Source: Typha latifolia
Lineage: Eukaryota; Streptophyta; Magnoliopsida; Poales; Typhaceae
DNA: 64,000 bases
Direction: 5' to 3'
Assembly: GCA_019914945.1 (NCBI GenBank)
Contig: CM034107.1
Span: 11,222,001-11,286,000 of the forward strand
How positions within the stretch are numbered: the stretch's first letter is position 1; each line of letters opens with the position of its first letter. This document shows positions 34,697-50,200 of the stretch, in pieces. Made by a program: the position numbers and the translations under genes. The notes under the pieces were generated by a model. It was not told the DNA's origin. It did no database searches and saw only the letters and a program-made list of their open reading frames with translations.

Positions 34697-37545
34697 ATGG
34701 GAGGGTGCGCGACGAAGCCCAGAGATCTCAAGGCGGAGGGTGACGCACCGCCGCCGGTGGAGAAGCCTGCGCCGGCGGCGGCGGCGGAGGAGACAAAGAA
34801 GGAAGCGTTTCCGGATGAATCAGGAGCGGAAGCCGACCAGGCTGACGAAGGCCGACGTAGATCGCTCGGCGTCTTGTTTAAAGAGGTGGGTTCGTTGATC
34901 CCCCTTCGATTTCGTGGATACAAATCTTTCCGTTATTCGTCCTGCTCCTGATTTTGATGGTAAATGATGAAAAGGTCGTATATTGAGGTTCAAATGTTTT
35001 GGAATAGTAGATTCTTTTTCTCTGTCTATTTGATCTATCTACTCTTCGTATCTTTGTTGGTAAAAAGGATTGTAAAAATGTGGGTGATAAATTTCGATTG
35101 CGTTATTGTAGTTTTGGTACTTGATTTGTTCGATTAGCACGATTTACGGAACGTTGCAGTATAGTCATTGTCTACTAAATCTGTATAAATCTTATCTGAG
35201 ATGGCCTTGATCTTTAGAGATTTTTTTTTAAAAAAGTGTGTTCTACTGCCATTGTCCGTTTCTCTTTTAGCAGCACTTCCTAGTTCTTCTTCTTTCAGAA
35301 GGATAAGACAGCTATTCAGAAAATACCTTTGAAACCATCTTCTTGGTAATCTTTTCTTTATGATGCCCAATTGTATTTTTAGAATATCTATTGTTGTACA
35401 ATGGGGTTTGACTAATAAGGGCCAAGAATTGAGAAAATATTTACCATAGAAAGTATCGCTTAAGATAGAATTGTCTAATCAGAACTTGAATTAAAAATAG
35501 TAGTTCTTTTTTCCCCCAGTGGGCACTCCATTGTTTGAAATTCTAAGCCGAGTGGATGCAGCATTATTGACCGTGCAGGACAAAATTAGACCCCTCTTCC
35601 AAATTGCAGTGCCTACCGACCAGGAGACATGGCTTGATTGCGAAAAATATGACACCCTCATTTCTGACCCACCTGCATCTTGTTGAGTTAACAAATTAGC
35701 TCTGAATATTAGTGCACTTAATACGCAAGTATGAACCCACCTACGTCAATTATAAGTTGGCATAAGCTTTCAGCGCCAGCTATTTTAGAGATGAGTTAGC
35801 GGGCCAGCCTATCTTTGTTGCTCTTTTGGCTTAATATCCATCAGTTCCAATGAGGTAGGTTACTAGTTGAAGAAGATGTTCTGGTGATTAGCAGTTCTTT
35901 CATTGTACAGAATGTAGAATGTTTGATTTGTAGCCAGACAATTGCTAATTTTAGTCCTAACACACCCAAAAATGGTGAGTTATTTATCATAATCTGTTCT
36001 TGCTCTGATATTAAAATGCTACAGGTGCTTTATGATTTTTTCTTCTGGTCTGAGTTTTGATCCTCTATAATGTAGCCCTAGACGTGAGTCGATATTTTTA
36101 TATTTTTCTTTATTAATCTATACGTGTGAGGAAGGTCGGTAATTTATTAGAGCCATGTTAGTAGTGATCATGTGATCATGTGATGCAATAAAGAATTGGT
36201 CTACTTTAGCTTTAGGGCACCAGATAGCCTTTTCTTTTCATTGTAGTGCCTGCAATCTTCCTTTCCGGTGCAGTGCTTTCTGGAATCGATACATTCTCTC
36301 ATTATCCAGCTCTTCGCTGTCTTTTTGTTTTCACTTTAGATGAAAAAGCCTGGTCCCCTTTTACCCCACCTGGTTTTTTTGTATAGGCTTTGTTTAAGGC
36401 TAGTGCCTTTGAGGCACTTCACTTTTAAGGTAATGGCAGCAAAGCAGCAATCCTTCCTTTTATTTGTAATTTGTTTAAACATAATGATTATTTTTACTAT
36501 TTGTTTATGCACACAATAGCAGTGCTCACTGGTCACATCTAACTTCACTTTGCTCATTTTCTATTGCTGACTTTGCGCATTCTGTTATAAAGCTATTGCA
36601 CATTGTATGTCAAAGTGGAAGACTTTACAATGATGTTGCTCATGGAGTTGAAGCAAAATAATATGAAATTGCACGCTATATCTTTTAAATAATGCACCAC
36701 GGAGATGTCGGTTCAACTTTTTAGGCCATTATAACTGTTAGTGTACGAGGATTTGAATGATCACTCATGCACCCTATTATGCTTTATATTTATCACGGAA
36801 TGTTTTCTTCCTAAAGAAGTGAGAACTTAATACTGTTCCAGTTATACCGGTGTCGTTAGTATTTGAACATAAAACATTTATTTAACATGAGCCTTTTTTA
36901 CTATTTAAGCACTATCTCAGTACCAGTTGTCATGCACTATTATCTAGAATTAATGGAAACTATATCTATGGGAAAATCGGAAATCATGTACAAGCTTCTT
37001 TTTTGCAGAATGAAGAGAGCACTGGGTCTGTGGAAACTGAAAAGAATGTTATAGAGGAATCTCTCACACCACCTGTGCAGGAAACAGAGGAAGAAGTGCA
37101 GCCCAAGAGAGAAGATTCTTCAGTACCACCTGTACAGGAAACAAAGGAAGAAGAAGTGCAGGTACCACCTGTACAGGAGACAAAGGAAGAAGAAGTGCAG
37201 GTACCACCTGTACAGGAAACAAAGGAAGAAGAACTTACTTCAGATGAATCAAAACCAAAATCTGTAGTAGAAGAACCTTCTGCAGATGAATCGAAACCGA
37301 AAATTGTAGTAGAAGAACATGCTTCAGAAGAAAATAAACCAAAGATCATAGAGGAAGACCCATCAAATTCCACACAAGAAGAATCTGTTCCTTCCGCAGA
37401 AGTTTCTGAAGCCACCGTAGCAGAAGAGAAAATTGTGGATTCTGAACCTGCTGCTGAAGTTCATACAATTAAAGAAGAAATGGAGTCCTGTGACGCTGTC
37501 CCGCCGGAAGAAGTGGCTGCTGTGGAGAAGAAGAGTGATGCTTAG
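34697..37545 (+). CDS. Acidic repeat protein with MGGC N-terminus, unknown function
   Basis: Two exons, 34697-34885 and 37009-37545, join in frame (FKE|NEES) across a 2.1-kb intron and encode 241 residues. The N-terminus MGGCATKP has Gly2 for N-myristoylation and Cys4 for palmitoylation, so the protein is probably anchored to the plasma membrane (inference). Exon 1 is GC-rich and encodes an Ala/Pro/Glu segment, then RRRSLGVLFKE. Exon 2 is nearly all Glu, Lys, Ser, Val and Pro, with repeats PPVQETKEEE at residues 84-93 (variant), 103-112, 116-125 and 129-138 and later (D/E)ESKPK(I/S)VVEE-type repeats. It has no transmembrane segment or known domain and is probably disordered. Similar plant proteins are often labelled neurofilament-like or as uncharacterised. 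I do not assign a role. Confidence 0.82.
37126..37239 (+). repeat. 39-bp coding tandem repeat
   Basis: Three near-identical 39-bp units (CCACCTGTACAGGAAACAAA, then GGAAGAAGAAGTGCAGGTA) encode the 13-residue PPVQETKEEEVQV repeat. The near-identity at synonymous positions indicates recent expansion. Confidence 0.9.
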
Positions 37546-37687
37546 TCGTCGGATACGTCTTCATCATCCATTGCTCCTCGACAAGATGGGAGTTTGCTCA
37601 TATCAGAGATGGTGTGTCAGATGAAGTGAACTGCTCTCATTTATTAAGTTCTGGTTCTAAATGTTTATGTAATGATTTTTAGATTTC

Positions 37688-37832
37688 CGTAGTTCTGTTT
37701 GTAATTTATGTCGTGTAATTTGTTGAATTTTACTTCATTTCCAGGTGTGAATTCATGTCATTTTCCCTATTTGAAGTGATTAATTGATTTATTTTTCTTT
37801 TTTCACTAAGACGCTCATTTTTCCTTATACTC
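37688..37832 (+). repeat. Duplicated 3' flank, copy 1 (after the MGGC gene)
   Basis: Shares about 130 bp with 40627-40766. ATGTCGTGTAATTTGTTGAA here corresponds to ATGTCATGTAATTTGTTGAA there. Further shared blocks are GAATTCAT, AGTGATTAATTGA and CACTAAGAC(G/A)C. Both copies lie just after a stop codon on the same strand. Confidence 0.85.
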
Positions 37833-38320
37833 TCTCTCAAACTTTGTAATAAGTAGAGATGATGCTTGCCCTGGTGGATTTTCCAGCTGCACGAATTTGC
37901 TACAGCCGGGACGCGAGGAAGCTACTAATTGGCAGCTAGCACAGAACACGGATGGAGAAAACCCATAGAACCAACGCTGCAGAAGATCTGCAGCCCCAGA
38001 TATCACTCCTAATACACGTAACAGCAAAACAAGAACTAAACACGTCCACTTGTACCGTGTCCGGCTACACCATCGTGCATGGCCCCCATCTGCAACTTTA
38101 CAAAATTGCCCCTCCCACGTGGCATAATTGTTTGCGAAGATCAACAGATGCCCTCTCTCTAAGCCCAAACGCCTTAAATTTGCCAACCAATTCCTGCCAA
38201 GTACCTCGATGTAGAAACTCCTACATCCAGACTGCAGACCATCCACCTCCTCACCAAGTCCATGCACATTTACTCTGTACCCAAGCCTTCATTCATCACC
38301 ATTACCAAGCAAAGAGAGAA
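37833..38320. other. Intergenic and promoter region of the WAT1-related gene
   Basis: No independent gene seen. It contains CCCACGTGGCATAATT (G-box) near 38116 and probably holds the WAT1-related promoter. Confidence 0.4.
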
Positions 38321-38321
38321 G

Positions 38322-40609
<2,288 letters not shown>

Positions 40610-40626
40610 TGTGATCAAAATTTCTC

Positions 40627-40766
40627 TAGTTCTTTGTGTAATCTATGTCATGTAATTTGTTGAATTTTATTTCACTTCCAGATATGAATTCATTTGTCAT
40701 TTTATCTCTCTCAGAAGTGATTAATTGAATTTTTTTTTGTCACTAAGACACCCATTTTTCCTATAC
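40627..40766 (+). repeat. Duplicated 3' flank, copy 2 (after the WAT1-related gene)
   Basis: Partner of 37688-37832, about 2.94 kb away in the same orientation. It probably supplies 3'UTR and polyadenylation sequence for the WAT1-related gene. Confidence 0.85.
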
Positions 40767-42285
40767 ACGGAATATCAAAATAAAAACCTCAATTAAATCA
40801 TTACTATAGCTCATTGGTTAAGTTGTACTAACTCATGATATGAATTCATCGGTTTAATTTCCCTGTGAATATTAGAGTTGACATTTAGCATTATGCATGT
40901 ATAGTTTGAGTTCATAGCGGCTACTTATCCATTTTCGTAAGAGAATTAATTCAGTTATTCAATCTATATATTAAATTAAGCTAACATTTTTATCTAATGG
41001 TTTATAGCCTATAAAAAAAAACTAAAAACCAAATGCATCATGAGAGTTTCAATAAATATGCATACAAAAACCAAGCATTTTAGGAAATATACATATAAAT
41101 GAAGCTTTGGAATGATATACATGTAAATATATGATTTTTTAAAATAAAAAAGATGGTACATGCCAAAAAAAATAATTAATGATAGACCTTCATAATAAAT
41201 TAACAAAAAAATATATATTAAAAAACAACCAATGTTTTTCTTATTGTATCATTTATACCCTACTTATTAGGAAGGTCTAGGTGCAATTATTCTTTGTATT
41301 TAATATGCATTATGGACTGTTACTAATGGGCCAATCCTTCGCCCAAATTTGAAACTGGCCTTAATCACATACATCTCACAAGGGATCCTCTACGTCTAGG
41401 AAGTATGAGTTTTCTACATCTGTATACGTGGCAAGCAACTATTAATTTTTGTTAAAAAAATCCATTAAGATTTCTTTTATCCAACTTCACGGCAACTATC
41501 CAAACGTCACCACCACCGTCTCGATCAAAATTTTGGCCTCAATTTGCAAAACGGTATTTATCATTTAAAAAAATTATTTATTTATTTCTATACCCCTATG
41601 CTTAGTTTTTATATGAATATATATATTGAACTCTTATAGCATATTTAGTTTTTATAATTTTTTCTTTAATAGATCATGAATATATAGTTTAACTATAAAA
41701 TAAATAAAGGAACTAACACTTCTACGTGTATATATCTAAACAACAACTTAGTTTTTTTTGAAACACTCATTCATTATTCTATCTCCTCTTATTCTATACA
41801 ACTTCTAAAAATTAATTTAATAATAATTAAAATTACTATTTTATCTCTAAATTAGACAACACTAATCATTGTTACTATTTTATATCAAATCAAAAGTATT
41901 TGCGTCAATTAGTTTAAACTATTAATAATTTTCAATACAAATTCACTATTATTTAGAAATTAAATATAATTATTATTTATTGTACTAATTTTCAACTAAA
42001 CAATTTTTTAGAATTAAACTTATTCGAGAAGTGAAATGTGCTAAAAGTTTTAAGATTCCTCATTTTATATTTCTAACAGCCAAATACCTCATTATCTTAT
42101 CTCATGTCTCGCTTCCAACAACAACGAAATAATTTTTTTTTTAATTTAAAAAAGAAAAAAGAAAAAAAACGAAGCAAGAACCAAATTAAAATTATCCTAG
42201 AAAGGCAAATTTACCGGAATTAACACTCGAATAAGTTCTACGATATCCCAGGATAAAATATAACAACCTCAGGGACAGAGGGATT
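40767..42285. other. Intergenic region between WAT1-related and CID4-like genes
   Basis: Very AT-rich, without credible coding frames. The last 200 bp is the likely promoter of the CID4-like gene. Confidence 0.5.
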
Positions 42286-42289
42286 TTGG

Positions 42290-42560
42290 TTTATATCCGC
42301 CAATTTATTCTTCTCGAGACGCCGGTTAGGGTTTGCCCTTCTCAGTCTCAGATCGACTTCCTCTTAGGCTTCTCGCTCTCTACCCCATCGTCGACCCCAT
42401 TGCTCTCGATCCCTGTCAGGGTTAGGGTTAGGGTTAGGGTTAGGGTCATCTTCCGTCGGTGGTTTCCTGCGGGAGACTTGGAACCGTGATCTGGGAGGAG
42501 GGCGACCTCGGCTTCTTGGTGGTTGTCCGAAGTTGAGAGCTCCAAGTAGCCAGCGATCAG
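42290..42560 (+). other. Non-coding first exon (5'UTR) of the CID4-like gene
   Basis: A GC-rich stretch ending in a clear donor (GATCAG|GTAATC) at 42561. The next exon starts after TTTGACAG at 44206 and contains the ATG at 44220. A leader intron of about 1.6 kb is inferred. A small upstream frame could exist within the leader, depending on the transcription start. Confidence 0.55.
42417..42447 (+). repeat. (GGGTTA)n telomere-like repeat in the leader
   Basis: Four perfect GGGTTA units (TTAGGG type) with partial edges. Plants normally have TTTAGGG telomeres, while most Asparagales carry TTAGGG. A short run in a leader more likely works as, or arises from, telo-box-like sequence than as a telomere remnant. 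Confidence 0.9.
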
Positions 42561-44219
42561 GTAATCTCTAAGCTTTAGGGAAATTTAACTTGATCCCTTC
42601 TCCGAGCCTCTAGATCAGTTATCTTCTGCCCCTTTCTTGAATCCTATGGTTTGATCTCCTGCTTGGGTGCTAATTTTACACGCGTTTAAAATTCGAATGC
42701 AATTGAAGCTCTTGTCTCTCTCTTTACGGACTGGATAGTTGATTAATTCATATACTGGTCATTCTAAGGAAGAATCTGATGGGGATCTTGACGTTTTTGC
42801 GAGTCTTAAAGTCGTAACTGAGTTTTGATCTAATTATGATCGGCTGAGATGGTGCATAAGAATTAAACGATGGGAATTTTAGGAAATGGATTTTTTTTTT
42901 GAGCTGTTAATGTGTTAGCTATATTTGTGTTTTAAGTTGTAATTGATAGACCTTGTCTTCTTAGATAGTACTTAATTTACTTGAGTTTAACCTTATTCCT
43001 GGTCATTGTTTAAAAGTTGAAGGCTTAAAGCAAGGTAGTTAGAATCAGGATATACGAAGAATAAATCTCTAGGCACAATTACTACTTAGAATCATAGTGT
43101 TAGGAGGGAAATATGAAGTGTTGTTGAAATCTTATGGCACATTGTCAAAATGTTTGGGAGTTGAGAGATCAGTAATGCTTGTCAAATTTTGAGGTGTAGT
43201 AAGTCTGTTGCTCTAAAACAAGACAGCATTGCACGTTTTAGCTTAACATTTGAATTTTAGTGAATGACTAGAAATGCCTGTGGATAGTTAAAACTTTAAA
43301 ATCAATCTCCTTTTTCCATTTGTTATAGGAACTTAGGAAGAGTCAAGTAAGGCTAAATACTGGGATGCCTCATATAAGGCTAAATACTAGTCCCAAGGCT
43401 TTTTTCACATGACATGCTTCTTTATGCAGTACATGATAGTCACCTTGTGGAGCCCCACCAATGAGCCTCAAAGTTTGGGAAGGACTCACCCTGAGGGTGA
43501 CCAAAATGTCGTAAAATAATCTTTTTTTAACATTTTATGTACAAATATTTCTTCCTCTAGATTTCACTTTATAGAGTGCTACCCCATTGGCACTAAAGGT
43601 GTTATTTTATGGGATACAAATGATGTCAGTCTAGAAGGTGGTCATGCTAATCTAACTGTAGAAATCACACCTTTTACAAGTGATGGGTGATCATAAGTTC
43701 TCTTTCTTTTTTTATATATTCATGCATTCAAATGTTACATATTTGTGACTTGTGAGGATAAGTTACTTATGTTGATTGAATGTATATCTCAAGGTCTGAT
43801 AAAAGCTTAAACTTTTGAACTTATTGCTTTTAGTTAAAAAGTTAAGCCTTAGGATCTATATCCAGGAGGACTTCACCCTATTAAACTTTAAAGGTGTCTC
43901 ATGTTGTTAACTGGACTCATTTGTTGAAGCATTTGTAAGGCGGACCTTGGAAGCTACCATTGTTTTAATTTACTTTTATCTCTTTGCTGTACATTTAGTT
44001 GGACAGCTTGGTAGCATGTTGAACAAGACCATATATCTGAGAAACCTAAAATTATAATGTTCCATAAATTTCTCCCTTTGTTCTTATATATTCCTAGAAG
44101 TTTCCCCCCTTTATTGTTCTTATACACCTAGAAATGTTCTGTTTTCTTGGTATCAAATTTGAATGCAAGGATGAAACTACATGCTAATTGATGCATAATT
44201 TGACAGAGTAAAGTATAGA

Positions 44220-47200
44220 ATGAATTCACAACAAGCTGTGCCTCCTAGAAGTTCTGCCAATGGATTTAGCCGTCGAAGAGTTGATAGGGAACTTGGGGAA
44301 AGAATGGAGAATAAGATGAACTGCACAAAGTCAACATCCAGTGGTTTTGGCAATGCAGGTGAAAATGTGAACTGCTACTCACAGTGATGTTCTAATATTA
44401 GTTCTCACAGCATGTTATGACAGGATTGTCGAGTGGAAGCAAAGTAGGAGGATGTACAGGACCTTCACATGATCGACTTATATATGTCATGATGCATCTT
44501 ATTGGGCATCGTGTGGAAGTACATGTTAAAAATGGATCTGTGATCTCTGGAATCTTTCATGCAGCTGATGTTGACAAAGATTTCGGTATGTTCCCTGCGA
44601 TATGCATTATGCTTCTATTCTATTTGTTCCTTGATTCAGATATTATTGTTTTGTTGTTCTCTTCACCCAATCTTTGTTTTTTCTATCTGTATTCACTGGG
44701 TTGGATGAGAAAACATGACTGATTGTTGGGTCTATTTCTCACTATTATGTGTTTGTTAACTACTTAGTTATGCTGTAGGAATTGTATTGAAAATGGCTCA
44801 GGTGACAAAGGATGGTACTGTCAGAGGGCAGAAGCCTTTTCCTGATACTGTTAAAAGGCCCCAGACTGTGATCATACCTGCAAGAGAACTTGTTCAAGTT
44901 CTTGCTAAGGTTCCTCTTGTAACTCATGCATTTATTTACACGCCATTTACTCACACTTGTATTGGCTGATATATCTTTCATCCCTTAATCTTAAATTAGC
45001 ACAATTTGATGCTACGGCTTTAGTTAAGTAATTGTATATGCATTCTTCCTCTCAAAATGTTGGTGATGTTGCATCTTTTAATCAATTATCAGGAAATAAA
45101 CCTAAGTAGTGATGAGTCTGTAAATGGGCATGCTCGTGACAAGCGCAAAGACTTCATGATAGATTCTGCCATTTCTCATTCTCATCATGTTGAAGAGAGG
45201 GAGCTGGAGCGTTGGACTCCAGATGAAGATGATCCAGAATGTCCTGAGCTGGAGGATATATTTGATGGGACACGGAATAGGTAATCTTAGTATTTATCTA
45301 GTTTTCTGTACGATACTATTAGTATTTATTTCTGTAATCAGCTGTACCTTCTTTATCATTGTGAGCAAGGTTTTAAGTGTTGTGCAGTACTCTGTGTGCC
45401 GCTCAGTACATCTAATGCCAGTAAGGTGCTGGCATGAGTTCTCTCTTTTTGCCTGATATGTCTGTGGCCTCACGGTCCTACAGACTTCTCTGTTTGTGCT
45501 CCATATTCACGGTCATTACCATCATTGTCTAACTAAGCTTCATCATTGCCGAAACCGTCCACCACCACAATTGCTGTAGGAGGAATATAAGTTGATGTCG
45601 TCCCATTTACCATTGAAGGTTCTAAGTATAAAACCTGAACTGATCAGGTTGAAGGCACTTAAATCGATTCTTTTCCTGGTTTAGAGGACTTAAACCTGAA
45701 TATGGGATTAAGTCGCACTGAAACTTGATTTGGGCTTAAAACCGGCGAAATTAATGGTTTCAGTACTTTGGAAGGGACCCTCTCAAGATGATTCATATCC
45801 TCTTGGTTCTTCTCCCTCCCCCTCTCCACTTGATGGCAGCTTCTATGATGACTATGGCAACGGAGAAGGTGGATGGACTCAATGATGCCTCTTGCCTTTC
45901 TTTTGCTCACTTCTCGCTCTCTTTGTACCTCTTTTTCATTCTTTTCTCTGCTACAGATAGGATGCCACCATGAGAAGTAAATCCTTGATAGGTGTCAGTC
46001 TGCTAAAACTTTTGAAATTAAGATTTTTTGCCTTCTTCAAGAAGGATAAGCCAAATAGTCATTCACGAATTTTAACATTTTGTAAATTTTTTATGATATG
46101 CCACTTGTGAGTTTGTTTTTAGGTTGTCATTTGCTCCCAAGTGAGCATGCTTGTAAATTTTTATTTCCTAAATAGTGTTTCATATTTAATGGCTCCATTC
46201 TCATTAACCCTGTAATATTCTTTTTGTATGATTAATTTGAAAATAGTATCCTCATCCATTGCTTTTGTAAACAGTGCATGACTTTCCAACTGCTGCTTTT
46301 ATTTGGTTAAGAGTAGGTTTATCTTCTAAACTTTATTTTATATTTTTATTATGCCTAGAAATTGGGATCAGTTTGAAACAAATAAAACCCTGTTTGGAGT
46401 GAAGAGTACATTTAGTGAGGAACTTTACACCACGAAGCTTGAGAGAGGTCCTCGAATGAGAGAAATTGAAAGAGAGGCTGCAAGAATAGCTAGAGAAATG
46501 GAGGGTGAACAAACAGAAGATCTTCATCTAGCTGAGGTGAATTCTGTAATCTCATACTGACCTCTAGATGTTACCTTTTTTGACTTTTTTTGAGACATTT
46601 TAGCTACTGTTATAGGAAAGAGGCAATTATTTTGATGGAGATCTTGATCTTGATGAGGAGACAAAATATTCTGCAGTTCGTAGAGAAATTGATATTGGCA
46701 GATTTCCAGGAAATGAGAAGTCACATGCAGATGCCCACAGTAGTGGAACTGTTGGAGTTGGCCTTGGTTCTCTGTCTACAAGTACTTATGTTGGTTCTTT
46801 TAGCAGGAAAGCTAATAATGAAACTCAGGAATCATCTACCTCTTCATCAGTTGTATGGACTTAATCACTATTTTTTGCCCTCTGTCATTTTCCTTTCCAT
46901 TTTAAAATATTTGGAGAATTGCTTACTGTTTTACTTGTCTAGTATACACTAGTAGATTATATGATCTTCGGAGCTTTCTGATTTGGGAAATTATTTAATC
47001 TGCTTTGTTGGTTCATCCAAGCATTAATCTTGTTGCTAAGTTCAAATTTTAGAGTATTTAATCAGATATGATACTGTATCACTTGGTGCACTTTTGTTGA
47101 TTTAATTGGTTTGTCTCGGGCATACAGTATACTACAGGATTCCAAGCTATTTTGTTGATGTAATTCATCTATACTGCTTTAGTGTTTGCATTAGACATCT

Positions 47201-50200
47201 CGTTACAATCTACCTCTCCTTGATCTTAGTCACAGTTTGGCCAATACAACTATTAAATTAGTATAGCAATAACATATAATTATTGGAACTAATAAAATTT
47301 TCAGTTGGCTTGTCAATGTGAAAGTAGATTTGACAAACTGGTTCGATGTTCTTTGCTGTTGCATTATTTTAATGTTTTGCTGTATATCCTATTGATGCTT
47401 ATTTGTATTGAAAGGAGAATGATAGCTCCACATTCACATCAGTGTTAATCTTGTAGTGCCTTGCATGATTTGGCAATGTGGTACCACATCGAACATTTAT
47501 GAACAGATAGATTATTATTATGTTAAGTTGATGAAACTTTTATTAACTTCATTACTATCTGAATTTTATATCAACTTGATCAGAACCTATGAAGATACTG
47601 AAAAGGGATATCAAAGTTATGAACAGGATTTAATGAAGTGTCTTCTCAATTATAAACAGTTGCTGTGTTCAGTCTATCTTTATAAACCTATCGTATTGTT
47701 GTGATGTGCAGGAGGACGAATCATCTTCCCAATTATCTGCTGATAGGAATGATTTTCTTATTGGTTCAACTTATCATGCTAGTCAGCAAGAATCTGACTG
47801 TATTGCAAAGAAACCGCTATCCATGGATAAGGAGAGCAGGTTTGTAACTCATCTCCTTCTTGGATCTCATACAAGTCATAATTGGATTTGAGAATCAGGG
47901 AGGTCCAGCTGCAGTTAATTGGCCCAGGTTCATTGAAGCTTGGTTTTCTTGTCTAAGAATTAGAGTCGAGTTGGTTTGTTTAGTTTCAGCTAGAAATTTA
48001 TCGGACTTAATTTGGAACCTTGTCAATCATTAGCTAATTTAAATTGCTGACTAGTCTTAAGGTGAGATTAACTAAAATCGAAGTATCTCAAAGCTTATTT
48101 GCAGATTGAGTTGAGCTTGAATTTCAGCTCCTTTTTGGTTATTGATATTTGATAAATCAATGTAGTATTGGGATTATCCACTACAGTTAGTAGAGGACTA
48201 ATGGACATTGGAACTTCTGGTAAAATAATATTTTTAATTAGATATATTTTAACAATTAGATCGAGTTGGGTTCTTTTCAGCCTTTGTTTGCTTTTTGTGG
48301 TTTTTTAAAATATAAAATATAAAACTTATCATTTTCTAACAATTTGAGCTTTTAGATTATTTAGTGAACACTATATCAGAGAAAGAGGTTCTGATTTTGA
48401 ACCTTAGTAGGTCCATCTCTTATTTAGAATATAAGAATCTTCACCCAGTTAAATCAAGTCCACATTTTTAATCTATCAAAGTGTCTCACCCCCTAAGTGA
48501 GGAAGAGTGTTATAAAGTATAAAAATCAGCATTTTCTAATAACTTAAGTTTTTAGATTAGTTGGTGAGTTAACAGCTTCATCCAAGCTTGTAAGTCTAAG
48601 CTCATACTGTTCATGATGAGCTTATGGTTCTTCTGAGTTATGACAACTATAGTGAGAATATCTTATAGTTGTTACTTTAATTGGGATATTTTAAGCCTTT
48701 GATCCATGCAATTCATAGACCTGAGATGCTGAATGTATTTCAGGTTGGATAAGAAGCAGATCAGAGATCATTGTGGGAAAATGTCTATCATGAATCCCAG
48801 TGAAGAGACTGCAGTGAGATATTTATCATATTTTGATCAGCGTGACTTTATAAATGCATTTTATCGTTATATCTCTTTTCTTGCATATGTTCTGTATCAC
48901 TTTTCTTATTTCTGATCAACTTCATTCAACTTATGCAGCATTCAAATGAGGGTAAACCATCAATATGTGAAGGTTAGAAATTCTTTTATGTTAGCTTACA
49001 TTTCTGCATTTTTCTTACCTGTATGATTTTGTATTCTCCTATTTGGGTGGTGTTGTATAACTTAACGGAAGGATTTCTTTTTCAATTTGTGATTCTTTTT
49101 TTCTTTCTTTTCTTTTGGTTCATCGCATGCATATTACCTTTTTAGCTTGTTCTTGCAAAGCTTATCATTTTTAATTAAAAGAAGGATGAAATCATTGCTT
49201 CTAATAAGTGTAGTGTTACATATGTTACAGTGGAACTTCCGTTGGCAGATTTGAAGGGATTGCCTTCTAGTTCTGTTGAATATGATTCATCTTCTGGACA
49301 AGGAAATAAACTTCCAGTAAATGAATTTTCAGATTCTGCTGCATCTGGCAAATTATCAGTTTCAACTGTTCCAGTAAAGTACTCTCTGCAACCTGGTAGT
49401 TGTACACAATCTACTTCTGATTGTGTTGGTGCTACCTCAGTTTTAGGTGGTACTGGTATATCACCAAGCTCTTCAATGGGTTCTTTCTCTTCAGAGAAAT
49501 CAACATCGAATTCCAGTGCTAAGGTTAGGGGACAGCTAATTATGTTCTTTATATATTGCTTTTGATCTTATGTCTAAATTGATTTTTTGTTTCATGGGCT
49601 TTTATCTGTACGTGTCTCATTACTAAGTCTGAATGATTTTTTAACCAATGAGTATTCATGAAGCAGGAGTTCAAGCTGAATCCCAATGCTAAGAGTTTTA
49701 CCCCATCAGCTTCTTTCAGGCCACCTGCACCAGTATCTGATGGATCTCTTTATTATACTAGTAATATTCCATCTGTCCCGCATATGCCTGGCCTACCTGT
49801 GGGTATGGGGGTGAGATCTTGAACTCAAGCTCTTCTTGTTTTGGATATTAATACTGCTTCTAGAGAAAGACGTTTGCGAATCCTTTCTTTTAAAATATTT
49901 ATGGCTTTCTTTGATTTTCAGCAGAATGGATATTTGGGCTTCAGATTTCTGTTTTTACTCTATAATTTCCAGGCCTATTTTATTTTATTTTTTCTTCGGT
50001 TTTTTAGACCATCTTTATATAATGGCTTTTGTAAGTACCTTAAATTTATATAATGGCTTCAGATTTGCCACAAGTTTGCCCCATTAGAAGGTCCTTTGTA
50101 ACATAGAACTAACTCTGCAGATTGGAGCATCCTTTGGCGGGCACCAACCTGTTTACAATCCTCAGGCAGCACAGATTCCTTCTCCTCAGGGTTATATCCC

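Noticed and set aside
36984..37415. 143-codon minus-strand frame rich in Ser, Thr and Cys
   Set aside because: Shadow of the PPVQETKEEE repeat exon, which joins in frame to exon 1 on the plus strand.
42417..42447. Interstitial telomere or chromosome-fusion remnant
   Set aside because: Only four units, inside a gene leader, with no degenerate telomeric flanks.
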